A stretch of 64,000 nt of DNA from Actinophytocola sp963840275 (GTDB lineage Bacteria; Actinomycetota; Actinomycetes; Mycobacteriales; Pseudonocardiaceae), in NCBI GenBank assembly GCA_963840275.1, contig CAWIYK010000005.1:1302001-1366000 (forward strand), in the 5' to 3' direction. Shown piece after piece: positions 51,621 through 59,522 of this stretch. A program made the position numbers and the translations under genes. Each line of letters opens with the position of its first letter. Positions within the stretch are counted from its first letter, which is position 1. Below the pieces are notes generated by a model. It saw only the letters and a program-made list of their open reading frames with translations. It searched no databases and had not been told where the DNA came from.

Positions 51621-51860
51621 GGGCACGCCAGACTCATGTGTGCACTGCGCGACGCTCGCTGCCGGACGAGTTCGCGCGGGACCTCATCGAAGAATTGGTC
51701 ATGCCGGCGGTCCTTCCGCCGTGGCGAGTGTCCTCGCCGAGCGACCGACTCTTCCGCAGTTCGCCGGGTGCGTCCTGGTTCTCCGTGGCACCTACCTGGC
51801 CGCAACTCGCCATCCACGAGACGACCACCGCTCTGGTGGACGCGTCCGACCATGACGCGG

Positions 51861-53126
51861 TCAGGAAACGGAGCATCGCACGCCTTTGAGGGCGAACGAC
51901 GCTGGTTCACCGATGTCACCGGTATGCGTGGCCTGGAATCCGATGGTGACCGCGGCATTCGGCGCGATCGCGGAGTTGTGGCCGAGGCCGCGTGCCGTCA
52001 CCTGTCCCGAGGACGGCGAGTAGGTGGCGCTCCACCCGGATGAGATGGACTGTCCATTCGGGAGTGTGAACACGAGGGACCAACCGTTGACCGTGGCGCT
52101 GCCGGTGTTCCTGATGGTGACGGTTTCCGTCAGTCCCGTGTTCCACGCGTCGACGGTGGCCGTGACTCCGCACGTACTCGGCCCCGGTCCCGGCTCCGAG
52201 CTGTCCAGGCCGAAGAACGCGATGGCCCAGGCGGCCATGCCGCTTGCCGGCAGGCTGTGCCCGGCGCCCTGGATGCTGTAGGCCTCCACCTGGACGGTGC
52301 CGGCGGTGTCGGCGTAGCGACGGCGGGTCCAGTTCGGTTCCGGGGTGTCGGTGGACGTCGGTGTCTGGCTCAGGTCGAACACGTTGGTCCACTGCTCGAT
52401 CTCCTCCTGCAGCAGGGAGTACGGCACGAGCGTGTCGGCGGTGCCGTGCCACAGCTGGATTCGCGGCCGGAGCCCGGTGTAGCCGGGGAAGGCTTGGCGG
52501 ACCGCGTCTCCCCACTCCTGCGGCGTCCGGTTCATGCTCCCGCCGGTGCACCTGCTGGCCCCTGGCGGGTAGTCGGCCGCGTTGGCGAAGCAGTTGAAGG
52601 GCACACCCATGAAGGCGGCGCCCGCCTTGAACACGTCCGGGTAGAGGGCGAGCATGTGGTTGGTCATCATGCCGCCAGAGGACGAGCCGGTGGCGAACAC
52701 CCGGTTCGGGTCACCGCCGTAGGTCTGCTCGACGTAGGTCACCATCGAGACGATCGAGACCGGGTCGCTGCCGCCGCCGCGGCGTTTGGCCGCGTCCGAC
52801 CAGGTGTCGAAGCAGTTCCCGAACCCGGCCTGCTGCTGGGCGCTCGGGTAGATGACGATGAACCCGTACCGGTCGGCGAGCGAGGCGAATTCACTGCCCG
52901 AGTAGAAGCCGGGACCGGAGCCGCCGCAGCCGTGCATGGCGACCACGATCGCCGGGCTCGTGGGGTGCGTGCCGGGCACGTAGACGTGCATGCGCATCCC
53001 GCCCGGATTTGCGCCGAAGTCGGTCACTGCCACCAGCGACGCGGCGGACGCCACGGGTGGGAACACGACTCCGGTGACGGCGATCAGCAGGGTGCTGCCG
53101 AGTGTCACGAGCGCTGTTCTGATCAT
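51861..53126 (-). CDS. secreted CE1-type esterase (PHB depolymerase/feruloyl esterase family) with CBM2
   Basis: 421 residues from the ATG at 53126 (GGAGG upstream). Signal peptide RTALVTLGSTLLIAVTGVVF ending ASA. Esterase domain to about 310: VVAMHGCGGSGPGFY, FIVIYPSAQQ, FATGSSSGGMMTN (nucleophile Ser), IQLWHGTADTLVPY and IQGAGHSLPASG (His). A Pro/Gly linker (SSEPGPGPS) leads to a C-terminal CBM2 (CGVTATVDAWNTGLTETVTI ... VNGWSLVFTLP ... ISSGWSATYS). It likely releases acetyl or feruloyl groups from hemicellulose bound through the CBM. A CebR-like site lies about 92 bases upstream. Confidence 0.88.
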   Translation of the reverse strand: MIRTALVTLGSTLLIAVTGVVFPPVASAASLVAVTDFGANPGGMRMHVYVPGTHPTSPAIVVAMHGCGGSGPGFYSGSEFASLADRYGFIVIYPSAQQQAGFGNCFDTWSDAAKRRGGGSDPVSIVSMVTYVEQTYGGDPNRVFATGSSSGGMMTNHMLALYPDVFKAGAAFMGVPFNCFANAADYPPGASRCTGGSMNRTPQEWGDAVRQAFPGYTGLRPRIQLWHGTADTLVPYSLLQEEIEQWTNVFDLSQTPTSTDTPEPNWTRRRYADTAGTVQVEAYSIQGAGHSLPASGMAAWAIAFFGLDSSEPGPGPSTCGVTATVDAWNTGLTETVTIRNTGSATVNGWSLVFTLPNGQSISSGWSATYSPSSGQVTARGLGHNSAIAPNAAVTIGFQATHTGDIGEPASFALKGVRCSVS

Positions 53127-53217
53127 CGTTGACCTCCGGTCGACGACCCCCTCGCCCCGAAGATAGGCACTTTGCGAACGGCCGTCAACGATCTGCCGAA
53201 TATCTGGACAGCGATGA

Positions 53218-53231
53218 TGGGAGCGCTTCAG
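53218..53231. promoter_or_regulatory. CebR/CelR-like operator, imperfect
   Basis: TGGGAGCGCTTCAG matches the cellobiose-regulator box TGGGAGCGCTCCCA at 11 of 14 positions, about 92 bases upstream of the esterase start. Confidence 0.55.
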
Positions 53232-53587
53232 ATTTCCGGAAGTTTCATTCCGTGTAGGACGCGAATACGTGGAGATCATCGGAGATGATGAACCCGGCGG
53301 GTAGGCACTGTGTTCGTGTGGCCGGGGACGCTGCTGCTGACCCAGGCGTCCTCACGCTGACCGGGGCACAGGTCCGCCGTGCTGCGCGACGGGCAGGCAA
53401 GCGCCACGGCGACGTTGTCGACCGGCCGGGACGGCCGGTGGGCGCGCTGGGGTTGCCGGCCGACAACTGGTGGGGGGTCCATTGTGGATGAATAGCGGGA
53501 GCCCGGATGGCACTCGTCATGTCGCGGCGATGCGACGTCCGTTATTGCCATTCCAGCGAAAAGGGGCGATCATTGGTGACTACCGAC

Positions 53588-53601
53588 TGGGAGCGCTCCC
53601 A
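53588..53601. promoter_or_regulatory. CebR/CelR operator, perfect
   Basis: TGGGAGCGCTCCCA is the exact 14-base palindrome bound by LacI-family cellulase regulators CelR (Thermobifida) and CebR (Streptomyces). It lies 40 bases upstream of the GH12 start. Confidence 0.88.
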
Positions 53602-53641
53602 GTTCCGGCTTCCAGCCCGCCGCAGTCAACGAGGAGTTGCG

Positions 53642-54733
53642 ATGAGGCGTCTCGTCCGGGCCATCGTGATCATCTGTGCCCTGGTCGGCGGAGCGACCAC
53701 CGGGCTCGCGTCCCAGCCCGCCCAGGCGGTCGTGACGTGTGAGAAGTACGCCACGGTCCCGATTCAGGGCGGTCGGTACAACGTCCAGAACAACGTGTGG
53801 GGCGCGGGCACCGCCCAGTGCATTGACACCACCGCGGCCGGCTTCACGATCACCCAGGCCAACCACAACAACCCGACCAACGGCGCACCCGCGGCGTATC
53901 CGTCGGTGTATTTCGGTTGTCACTACGGCAACTGCACCAGCGGTAGTGGCCTCCCGCTGCAGGCCAGTAGCGGCACGTTCGCCGGTCTGCGCAGCAGTGT
54001 GAACATGAGCTACCCGTCCTCCGGCACGTGGAACGCGTCCTACGACCTCTGGTTCGACCCCACTCCCCGCACCGACGGCCAGAACACCGGCGCGGAGATC
54101 ATGATCTGGCTCAACCGGCAGGGTTCGATCCAGCCCATCGGGTCGCGGGTCGGTTCGGCAAGCCTGGCCGGCGCCACGTGGGACGTCTGGTTCGGCAACA
54201 TCGGCTGGAACGTCGTGTCGTACGTGCGAACGTCGGCGACCACGTCGCTCGACTTCGCCGTCAACGACTTCTACGGCGACGCGGTCAACCGCGGCCACGC
54301 GCAGCGGAACTGGTACCTGACCAGCGTCCAGGCGGGCTTCGAACCCTGGATCGGTGGCGCCGGGCTCGCGGTCAACTCCTTCTCGGTCACGGCAGGCAGC
54401 ACACCGCCTCCGCCGACCGGGAGCTGCCGCGTGGCGTACACACCGAACTCCTGGCAGAACGGGTTCACCGCCGACGTCACCGTCACCAACACGGGTGCGA
54501 GCCAGGTCAACGGCTGGACACTGAACTGGACGTTCCCCGGCGACCAGCGGATCACCAGCGCCTGGAACGCCGACATCGCCCAGAACGGGTCGGCGGTCAC
54601 GGCGCGCAGCGTGGGGCACAACGGAGTGATCGCGCCGGGCGGCAGCCAGAGGTTCGGTTTCCAGGGCACCCACACCGGCACCAACGCGACCCCCGGCGGC
54701 TTCACCTTCAACGGCACCGCCTGCACGTCGTGA
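53642..54733 (+). CDS. secreted GH12 endoglucanase with CBM2
   Basis: 363 residues from the ATG at 53642 (GAGGAG upstream). Signal peptide RRLVRAIVIICALVGGATTG to AQA. GH12 domain about 35-255: CEKYATVPIQGGRYNVQNNV, VYFGCHYGNCT, nucleophile Glu in TGAEIMIWLNRQG, VWFGNIGWNVVSYV and acid/base Glu in FEPWIGGAGLAVNSF. A short Pro linker (TPPPPTGS) joins a C-terminal CBM2 (CRVAYTPNSWQNGFTADVTV ... VNGWTLNWTFPG). Hydrolyses beta-1,4-glucans or xyloglucan outside the cell. A perfect CebR box upstream indicates induction by cello-oligosaccharides. Confidence 0.93.
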   Translation: MRRLVRAIVIICALVGGATTGLASQPAQAVVTCEKYATVPIQGGRYNVQNNVWGAGTAQCIDTTAAGFTITQANHNNPTNGAPAAYPSVYFGCHYGNCTSGSGLPLQASSGTFAGLRSSVNMSYPSSGTWNASYDLWFDPTPRTDGQNTGAEIMIWLNRQGSIQPIGSRVGSASLAGATWDVWFGNIGWNVVSYVRTSATTSLDFAVNDFYGDAVNRGHAQRNWYLTSVQAGFEPWIGGAGLAVNSFSVTAGSTPPPPTGSCRVAYTPNSWQNGFTADVTVTNTGASQVNGWTLNWTFPGDQRITSAWNADIAQNGSAVTARSVGHNGVIAPGGSQRFGFQGTHTGTNATPGGFTFNGTACTS

Positions 54734-54765
54734 CATCACGTCGAGGAGCACGGCGGCGCCGGGTG

Positions 54766-55290
54766 TCAGATCCCGGTCAGCCGGGGCAGTGCCTCGTGCT
54801 CCTCGAACGGGTAGCGCGCGCCGTCCGTCTCGGCGAACAGGCGTCGCCCGGCTGATTCCGGTCGCACGTTCGGGCCGCCGCCGTTCGCGGCACCCGGCCG
54901 GCGGGCGGATGCCCGGATGAGATCCTCGTCGACGCGGATGCCGAGGCCCGCCGAGACACCGAGGACGAATTTGCCTTCGTCGACGTGCAGGTCGACGAAC
55001 ACGCCGACGGGTGACTCGAGGTCCTCGAGTTCGCTCGCGATGTGGTTCGGCGTCGCGGTCGCGGCGTGCAGGAGCCCGACAGGGATGTTCCCGACCGGGC
55101 TGACCGGCAGGTCGTGCGCGTGGGCGAGCCCGGCGACCCGCAGGAAGTGGGTGATGCCCCAGACCGCGTCCGTCTGGACTACGTCGACCGCCCCTGCGGC
55201 GAGCAGCGGGCGGAACTGCTCAAGCCCGGTGAGATTCTCCCCGCTGGCCACCGCGGCGGCGTCGCCCGACTTCAGTCCCAGACCACGAGG
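54766..55290 (-). pseudogene. enolase-superfamily (mandelate racemase/muconate lactonizing) C-terminal remnant
   Basis: The frame begins without a start at GLGLKSGDAAAVASGENLTG and continues EQFRPLLAAGAVDVVQTDAV and HAHDLPVSPVGNIPVGLLHA, the last barrel strands of an MR/MLE enzyme (ASGEN-L and Q-DA-WGG-type region), to 54766. About 170 of the expected 370 residues remain. It lies directly after the sugar-binding-protein remnant. Confidence 0.68.
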
Positions 55291-55387
55291 GTGTCCGCCT
55301 TGCCGCCGGACGAGCCCGGCCCCGCGCGCTCCCGCACCCGGCCAGCACCAGCCCCAGGACGACTGTCCACAGTGGTCGTCGCATCAT
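55272..55387 (-). pseudogene. sugar ABC transporter solute-binding lipoprotein, N-terminal remnant
   Basis: From ATG 55387: MMRRPLWTVVLGLVLAGCGS, a lipoprotein signal with LAGC lipobox. A frame change follows, then GPGSSGGKADTLVVWD, the usual start of the mature solute-binding protein, and a stop at 55272. Everything after the first beta strand is deleted. Confidence 0.6.
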
Positions 55388-55669
55388 CGCAGACTCCACT
55401 GCTGGTTCGTGCCGCCGTGGCAGTCCCAGATGATCGCCGCCGTGCCGTTGGCCGTGCCGCCGCCGGACGCGTCAAGGCACTTGCCGCCATACACCACCGG
55501 CCAGCTTCACCACGATGTCGGCGGTGCAGCTCGTGCCGGTTCCCGAGGGAGCGGTGTACGGGGTGGTGGGTTGTGCGGCGGCGGAAGACGGGGACACCAG
55601 GGCCGGCGCGGCGGCGGCCGCGACGGTCAGCGCGGCTCTCCGCAGGGTGGGGGACGACGACGCGAACAC
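55384..55669 (-). pseudogene. secreted glycosidase remnant: signal peptide plus ricin-B tail
   Basis: From GTG 55669 (GGAGATCCC upstream) comes a Sec signal (RRAALTVAAAAAPALVSP to AAA) and TTPYTAPSGTGTSCTADIVV. Near 55500 the frame changes to VYGGKCLDASGGGTANGTAA then IIWDCHGGTNQQWSLR and stop, the last ricin-B (CBM13) repeat. The catalytic part is deleted. Confidence 0.65.
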
Positions 55670-56049
55670 GGGATCTCCTTACGTGGAACGGATCCGGCGA
55701 ACGCCCCCTGCCGAGGCAGCTCTCAGTCCACCACACGAACCGGAGAGGCCGCAATGATATGGATACGACTCATCGAGCGGCCGGCGGCACGTATCTCCGC
55801 AGCGCTGGACCTTGGCTACCGTTGGCATGGCCGGAGTATGATGATGGTCGTGAGGGCGACCGCTCCGATGAGTAGGACTCATCTGTGGTGCACGGTCTCA
55901 CCGCGGCTGTCACAGTCACGCGTCGGCCCGCCGTCTCGCCCATGCGTCCTCCCTGGTGCGGACCGGGCGGCATTCGGTCATTCCCCGGAAATGCGCCGGC
56001 GACGGCGAGTCGAGCTGATCATGATATCCGGGGCAGGTTGCTGTCGTGG

Positions 56050-56063
56050 TGGGAGCGCTCACT
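56050..56063. promoter_or_regulatory. CebR/CelR-like operator
   Basis: TGGGAGCGCTCACT matches TGGGAGCGCTCCCA at 12 of 14 positions, about 220 bases upstream of GH27. Confidence 0.6.
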
Positions 56064-56103
56064 ATTTATCGTTTCAAACCCGGTCGAACCGTAGGACAGT
56101 CAT

Positions 56104-56117
56104 ATGTTCACGATAAC
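56104..56117. promoter_or_regulatory. LacI-type operator candidate
   Basis: ATGTTCACGATAAC has a near-palindromic GTT-N6-AAC core with central CG, as in many actinomycete sugar-operon operators. Confidence 0.4.
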
Positions 56118-56191
56118 TGTGACACCGCAAGGGGATCCGAAAGTTTCGATTCATACCGTTGTGTAGCCGGGTTGTCTCGCCCGGTCGTGTG

Positions 56192-56205
56192 TGTTAGCGT
56201 TCACA
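56192..56205. promoter_or_regulatory. LacI-type operator candidate (TGTTAGCG type)
   Basis: TGTTAGCGTTCACA resembles the palindrome TGTTAGCGCTAACA; a closer relative occurs at 63695-63708. 75 bases upstream of GH27. Confidence 0.5.
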
Positions 56206-56279
56206 ACTAAGCCTTTCTGATTTGCGGAACCTGCTCGGGCGTCGTGTGCGCCTGCCGCCAAAGATGATGGGGTTTCTTC

Positions 56280-57938
56280 ATGTGCGATGAAGCACGCGAA
56301 CGTATACCGGTACGAGGCCTGCTCGCGGCCGCACTGGTCGTGGTGGCGGTACTGGCGCTGTTCTCCTCGGTGCCGTACCGCTCGGCCCGCGCCGCACCGG
56401 GCAGTCCCGCACTCACACCTCCGCTGGGGTGGAACAGTTGGAACAGCTTCGGTTGCGGCGTGACCGAGGCGCAGGTCCGGCAGGCGGCGGACGCGATGGT
56501 CGGCTCCGGGATGCGCGACGCCGGCTACCAGTACGTGGTGGTCGACGACTGCTGGTTCGACCCGCAGCGCGACGGGCAGGGCAACCTGCGGGCGCACCCC
56601 ACGAAGTTCCCGAGCGGCATGAAGGCGTTGGGGGACTACATCCACGGCCGCGGCCTGAAGTTCGGGATCTACCAGGTGCCCACCGAACGCACCTGTGCCC
56701 AACGCGTCGGCAACCACCCCGGTTCGACCGGCAGCGTGGGCCACGAGGTCCAGGACGCCAACACCTTCGCCTCCTGGGGCGTGGACTACCTGAAGTACGA
56801 CTGGTGCTCGCCGGACGGTACCCGTGACGAGCAGGTCGCCCGGTTCTCGCTGATGCGGGACGCGTTGCGGGCGACGGGCCGGCCGATCGTCTACAGCATC
56901 AACCCGAACAGCTTCCACGCGATCACGGGTGACAAGTACGACTGGGGCGAGGTCGCCGACCTGTGGCGGACCACTGAGGACCTGCTGGACATCTGGCAGA
57001 ACGGCAACACCAACAGTTACCCGATGGGTGTCGGCAACGTGGTCGACGTGAACGCGCCGCTGGCGGCGCAGGCCGGCCCTGGCCACTGGAACGACCCGGA
57101 CATGCTGGTGGTCGGCCGGCCGGGGCTGACGCTGACCGAGTCACGGTCGCACTTCGCGCTGTGGGCGTTGATGGCGGCACCGCTGATGGCGGGCAACGAC
57201 ATTCGCACCATGTCTGCCGACGTGAGTGCGATCCTGCGCAACCCGCGACTGCTGGCGGTGAACCAGGACCGGCTCGGTGCGGGTGGCCGGCGGGTGCGTG
57301 ACGACGGGAACGTCGAGGTGTTCGCCAAACCGCTGTCGGACGGTTCGGTCGCGGTCGGGTTGTTCAACCGCGGCGGCGGCACCGCCACGATCAGCACCAC
57401 GGCCGCCCAGACCGGGCTGTCCGGCGGCTCGTTCACGCTGACCGACCTGTGGACCGGGGGCACCTCGAACACCACGGGCCAGATCACCGCGAGTGTGCCG
57501 GCGCACGGGGTCGCGGCCTACCGGATCACCGGCGGCGCGCCGCTGACCGCCACGACGTCCCGGTTCCGCGGCGAGGGTTCCGGCCGGTGCCTCGGCGTGG
57601 ACGGCGCGTCGACCGCCCCGGGCGCCACGGTGGTGATCTCGGACTGCCACACGCCGGCCAACCAGCTGTGGACGACGTGGCCGAACGGCGAGATCCGCGT
57701 GTACGGCGACAAGTGCCTCGACGCCGACAACCAGGGCACCGCCAACGGGACGCGAGTGGTCATCTGGTCGTGCAACGGGCAGAACAACCAGAAGTGGACC
57801 GTCGGCGCCGACGGCTCCGTCCGCGGTGTCCAGTCAGGACTGTGCCTGGACGTCAACCAGGCGGCGACCGAGAACGGTTCCCGGCTGATCCTCTGGGCCT
57901 GCAACAACCAGGCGAACCAGCGATGGGTGCGCGTGTGA
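56280..57938 (+). CDS. secreted GH27 glycosidase (alpha-galactosidase family) with ricin-B lectin domain
   Basis: 552 residues. Signal or anchor segment LLAAALVVVAVLALFSSVPY to ARA. GH27 barrel about 42-310: TPPLGWNSWNSFGCGV, YVVVDDCWF, nucleophile Asp in YLKYDWCSPDG (D174) and acid/base in HWNDPDMLVVG (D274). A beta-sandwich follows, then a C-terminal ricin-B/CBM13 domain with QxW repeats (CLGVDGASTAPGATVVISDC, CLDADNQGTANGTRVVIWSC, CLDVNQAATENGSRLILWAC). GH27 includes alpha-galactosidases and beta-L-arabinopyranosidases; the sequence does not separate them. First gene of a four-gene hemicellulase operon. Confidence 0.92.
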   Translation: MCDEARERIPVRGLLAAALVVVAVLALFSSVPYRSARAAPGSPALTPPLGWNSWNSFGCGVTEAQVRQAADAMVGSGMRDAGYQYVVVDDCWFDPQRDGQGNLRAHPTKFPSGMKALGDYIHGRGLKFGIYQVPTERTCAQRVGNHPGSTGSVGHEVQDANTFASWGVDYLKYDWCSPDGTRDEQVARFSLMRDALRATGRPIVYSINPNSFHAITGDKYDWGEVADLWRTTEDLLDIWQNGNTNSYPMGVGNVVDVNAPLAAQAGPGHWNDPDMLVVGRPGLTLTESRSHFALWALMAAPLMAGNDIRTMSADVSAILRNPRLLAVNQDRLGAGGRRVRDDGNVEVFAKPLSDGSVAVGLFNRGGGTATISTTAAQTGLSGGSFTLTDLWTGGTSNTTGQITASVPAHGVAAYRITGGAPLTATTSRFRGEGSGRCLGVDGASTAPGATVVISDCHTPANQLWTTWPNGEIRVYGDKCLDADNQGTANGTRVVIWSCNGQNNQKWTVGADGSVRGVQSGLCLDVNQAATENGSRLILWACNNQANQRWVRV

Positions 57939-57959
57939 CGGAGCAGCGTCGCTGAACCG

Positions 57960-57998
57960 GGCTGCCGCTCTGCACCGACTGGGGGTGGGGCGGCAGCC
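57960..57998. terminator. hairpin between GH27 and GH10 genes
   Basis: GGCTGCCGC and GCGGCAGCC form a 9-base stem with a 21-base loop 21 bases after the GH27 stop. It may attenuate rather than end transcription. Confidence 0.4.
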
Positions 57999-58051
57999 TG
58001 CCCGGACCCACCCGAATGACCCGAACCTTCAACGACGAAAAGAGGGCAGCG

Positions 58052-59494
58052 ATGAGCAACAGATCACCTTCGCGCGGCCGCGTCCGGGCGGTGCTCGCGG
58101 CGCTGACGACCGTGCTGACGGCCGCGAGCCTCGCGGCGACCGGACTCGTGCTGACCGCCGGGACCGCCAGTGCCGCCGACACGCTCGGTGCGTCCGCGGC
58201 ACAGAGCGGCCGGTACTTCGGCGCGGCGGTCGTGCCGAACCTCCTCAATGACTCCTCGTACTCGGGCACGTTGAACCGCGAGTTCAACAGCATCGTGCCC
58301 GAGAACGCGATGAAGTGGGACGCCACCGAACCCAACCGCAACCAGTTCAGCTACGGCGGCGGCGACCAGATCGTGAGCTACGCACGGAGCCACGGCATGA
58401 GCGTGCGGGGCCACACCCTGTTGTGGCACGCGCAGCAGCCCGGGTGGGCGCAGGGCCTGTCGGGCAGTGACCTGCGTTCGGCGGCGATCAACCACGTCAC
58501 CCAGGTCGCCACCCACTACCGCGGTCAGATCCACTCGTGGGACGTGGTGAACGAGGCCTTCGCCGACGGCAGCAGTGGTGGGCGGCGGGACTCGAACCTG
58601 CAGCGCACGGGCAACGACTGGATCGAGGCGGCGTTCCGTGCCGCCCGTGCCGCCGACCCGAACGCCAAGCTCTGCTACAACGACTACAACACCGACGGGA
58701 TCAACGCCAAGAGCACCGGGATCTACAACATGGTCCGGGACTTCAAGAGCCGTGGCGTGCCGATCGACTGCGTCGGTATCCAGAGTCACCTCGGTTCGAA
58801 CTCGAACCTGAGTACCTACCAGGCGAACCTGCAGCGCTTCGCCGACCTCGGCGTGGACCTGCAGATCACCGAGCTGGACGTGGGTGGCTCCGGCTCCGGG
58901 CAGGCGAACGTGTACCGGCAGGTCACCCAGGCGTGCATGGCGGTCGCCCGCTGCACCGGCATCACCACGTGGGGGATCACCGACCGGTACACCTGGCGCC
59001 CCAACGACACGCCGCTGCTGTTCGACTCCAACTACCAGAAGAAGCAGGCCTACCAGGCCGTCCTGGACGCGCTCAACGGCGGCGGAGGGAACCCCGGCAC
59101 GGGCACACCGGTGCGCGCGACCGCCGCGAACAGGTGCCTCGACGTGCCGAACCAGACCACCGCGACCGGAACCCGACTGCAGATCTGGGACTGCTGGACG
59201 GGCGCGAACCAGCAGTGGACCAACACGTCGGCCCAGGAGCTGACCGTCTACACCGGAGACTCACGACGCTGCCTCGACGCGTCCGGCAACGGGACGGCCA
59301 ACGGCACCCCGGTGATCATCTGGACCTGCCACGGCGGCACCAACCAGAAGTGGAACCGCAACGGGGACGGCACCATCACCAACGTCCAGTCGGGACTGTG
59401 CCTCGAGGTCAGTGGCAGCGCCACCGCCAACGGCACGCTGGTCCAGCTGTGGAGCTGCTCCGGTGGCGCGAACCAGCGATGGGCACTCCAGTAA
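58052..59494 (+). CDS. secreted GH10 endo-1,4-beta-xylanase with ricin-B (CBM13) domain
   Basis: 480 residues from the ATG at 58052 (AGAGGG upstream). Signal peptide ending TASA. GH10 barrel about 45-345: FNSIVPENAMKWDATEPN, GHTLLWHAQQPGW, acid/base Glu in WDVVNEAFADG (E168), nucleophile Glu in QITELDV (E274) and GITTWGITDRYTW. A Gly/Pro/Thr linker leads to a CBM13 with three QxW-type repeats (CLDVPNQTTATGTRLQIWDC, CLDASGNGTANGTPVIIWTC, CLEVSGSATANGTLVQLWSC). Cleaves xylan backbones. 28 bases before the GH95 gene. Confidence 0.95.
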   Translation: MSNRSPSRGRVRAVLAALTTVLTAASLAATGLVLTAGTASAADTLGASAAQSGRYFGAAVVPNLLNDSSYSGTLNREFNSIVPENAMKWDATEPNRNQFSYGGGDQIVSYARSHGMSVRGHTLLWHAQQPGWAQGLSGSDLRSAAINHVTQVATHYRGQIHSWDVVNEAFADGSSGGRRDSNLQRTGNDWIEAAFRAARAADPNAKLCYNDYNTDGINAKSTGIYNMVRDFKSRGVPIDCVGIQSHLGSNSNLSTYQANLQRFADLGVDLQITELDVGGSGSGQANVYRQVTQACMAVARCTGITTWGITDRYTWRPNDTPLLFDSNYQKKQAYQAVLDALNGGGGNPGTGTPVRATAANRCLDVPNQTTATGTRLQIWDCWTGANQQWTNTSAQELTVYTGDSRRCLDASGNGTANGTPVIIWTCHGGTNQKWNRNGDGTITNVQSGLCLEVSGSATANGTLVQLWSCSGGANQRWALQ

Positions 59495-59522
59495 TGGTCA
59501 CCGGCGCGGACGGAGTGCCGGC

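Larger units (their letters stand above)
53127..53641. promoter_or_regulatory. divergent promoter region of esterase and GH12 genes
   Basis: 515 gene-free bases between two divergent secreted-enzyme genes, holding two CebR/CelR-like sites (53218, 53588) near the respective starts. Short frames within it lack family features. Confidence 0.6.
55670..56279. promoter_or_regulatory. gene-free stretch upstream of the GH27 operon
   Basis: 610 bases without a credible gene. The right part holds three LacI-type operator candidates before the GH27 start. The left part shows nothing I can name. Confidence 0.6.

Noticed and set aside
51621..51860. Possible hydrolase fragment (SLPDEFARDLIEELVMPAV) after the response-regulator remnant
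   Set aside because: No nucleophile elbow or other catalytic motif follows, and the rest of the frame is not protein-like.
39007..55377. Palindrome GTCCACAGTGGAC at 39007 and 48690, with a 12/13 copy at 55365
   Set aside because: Two of the three copies lie inside recognisable coding remnants, where the bases are explained by codons. Three copies in 64 kb may reflect a genome-wide word, but I cannot count it here.
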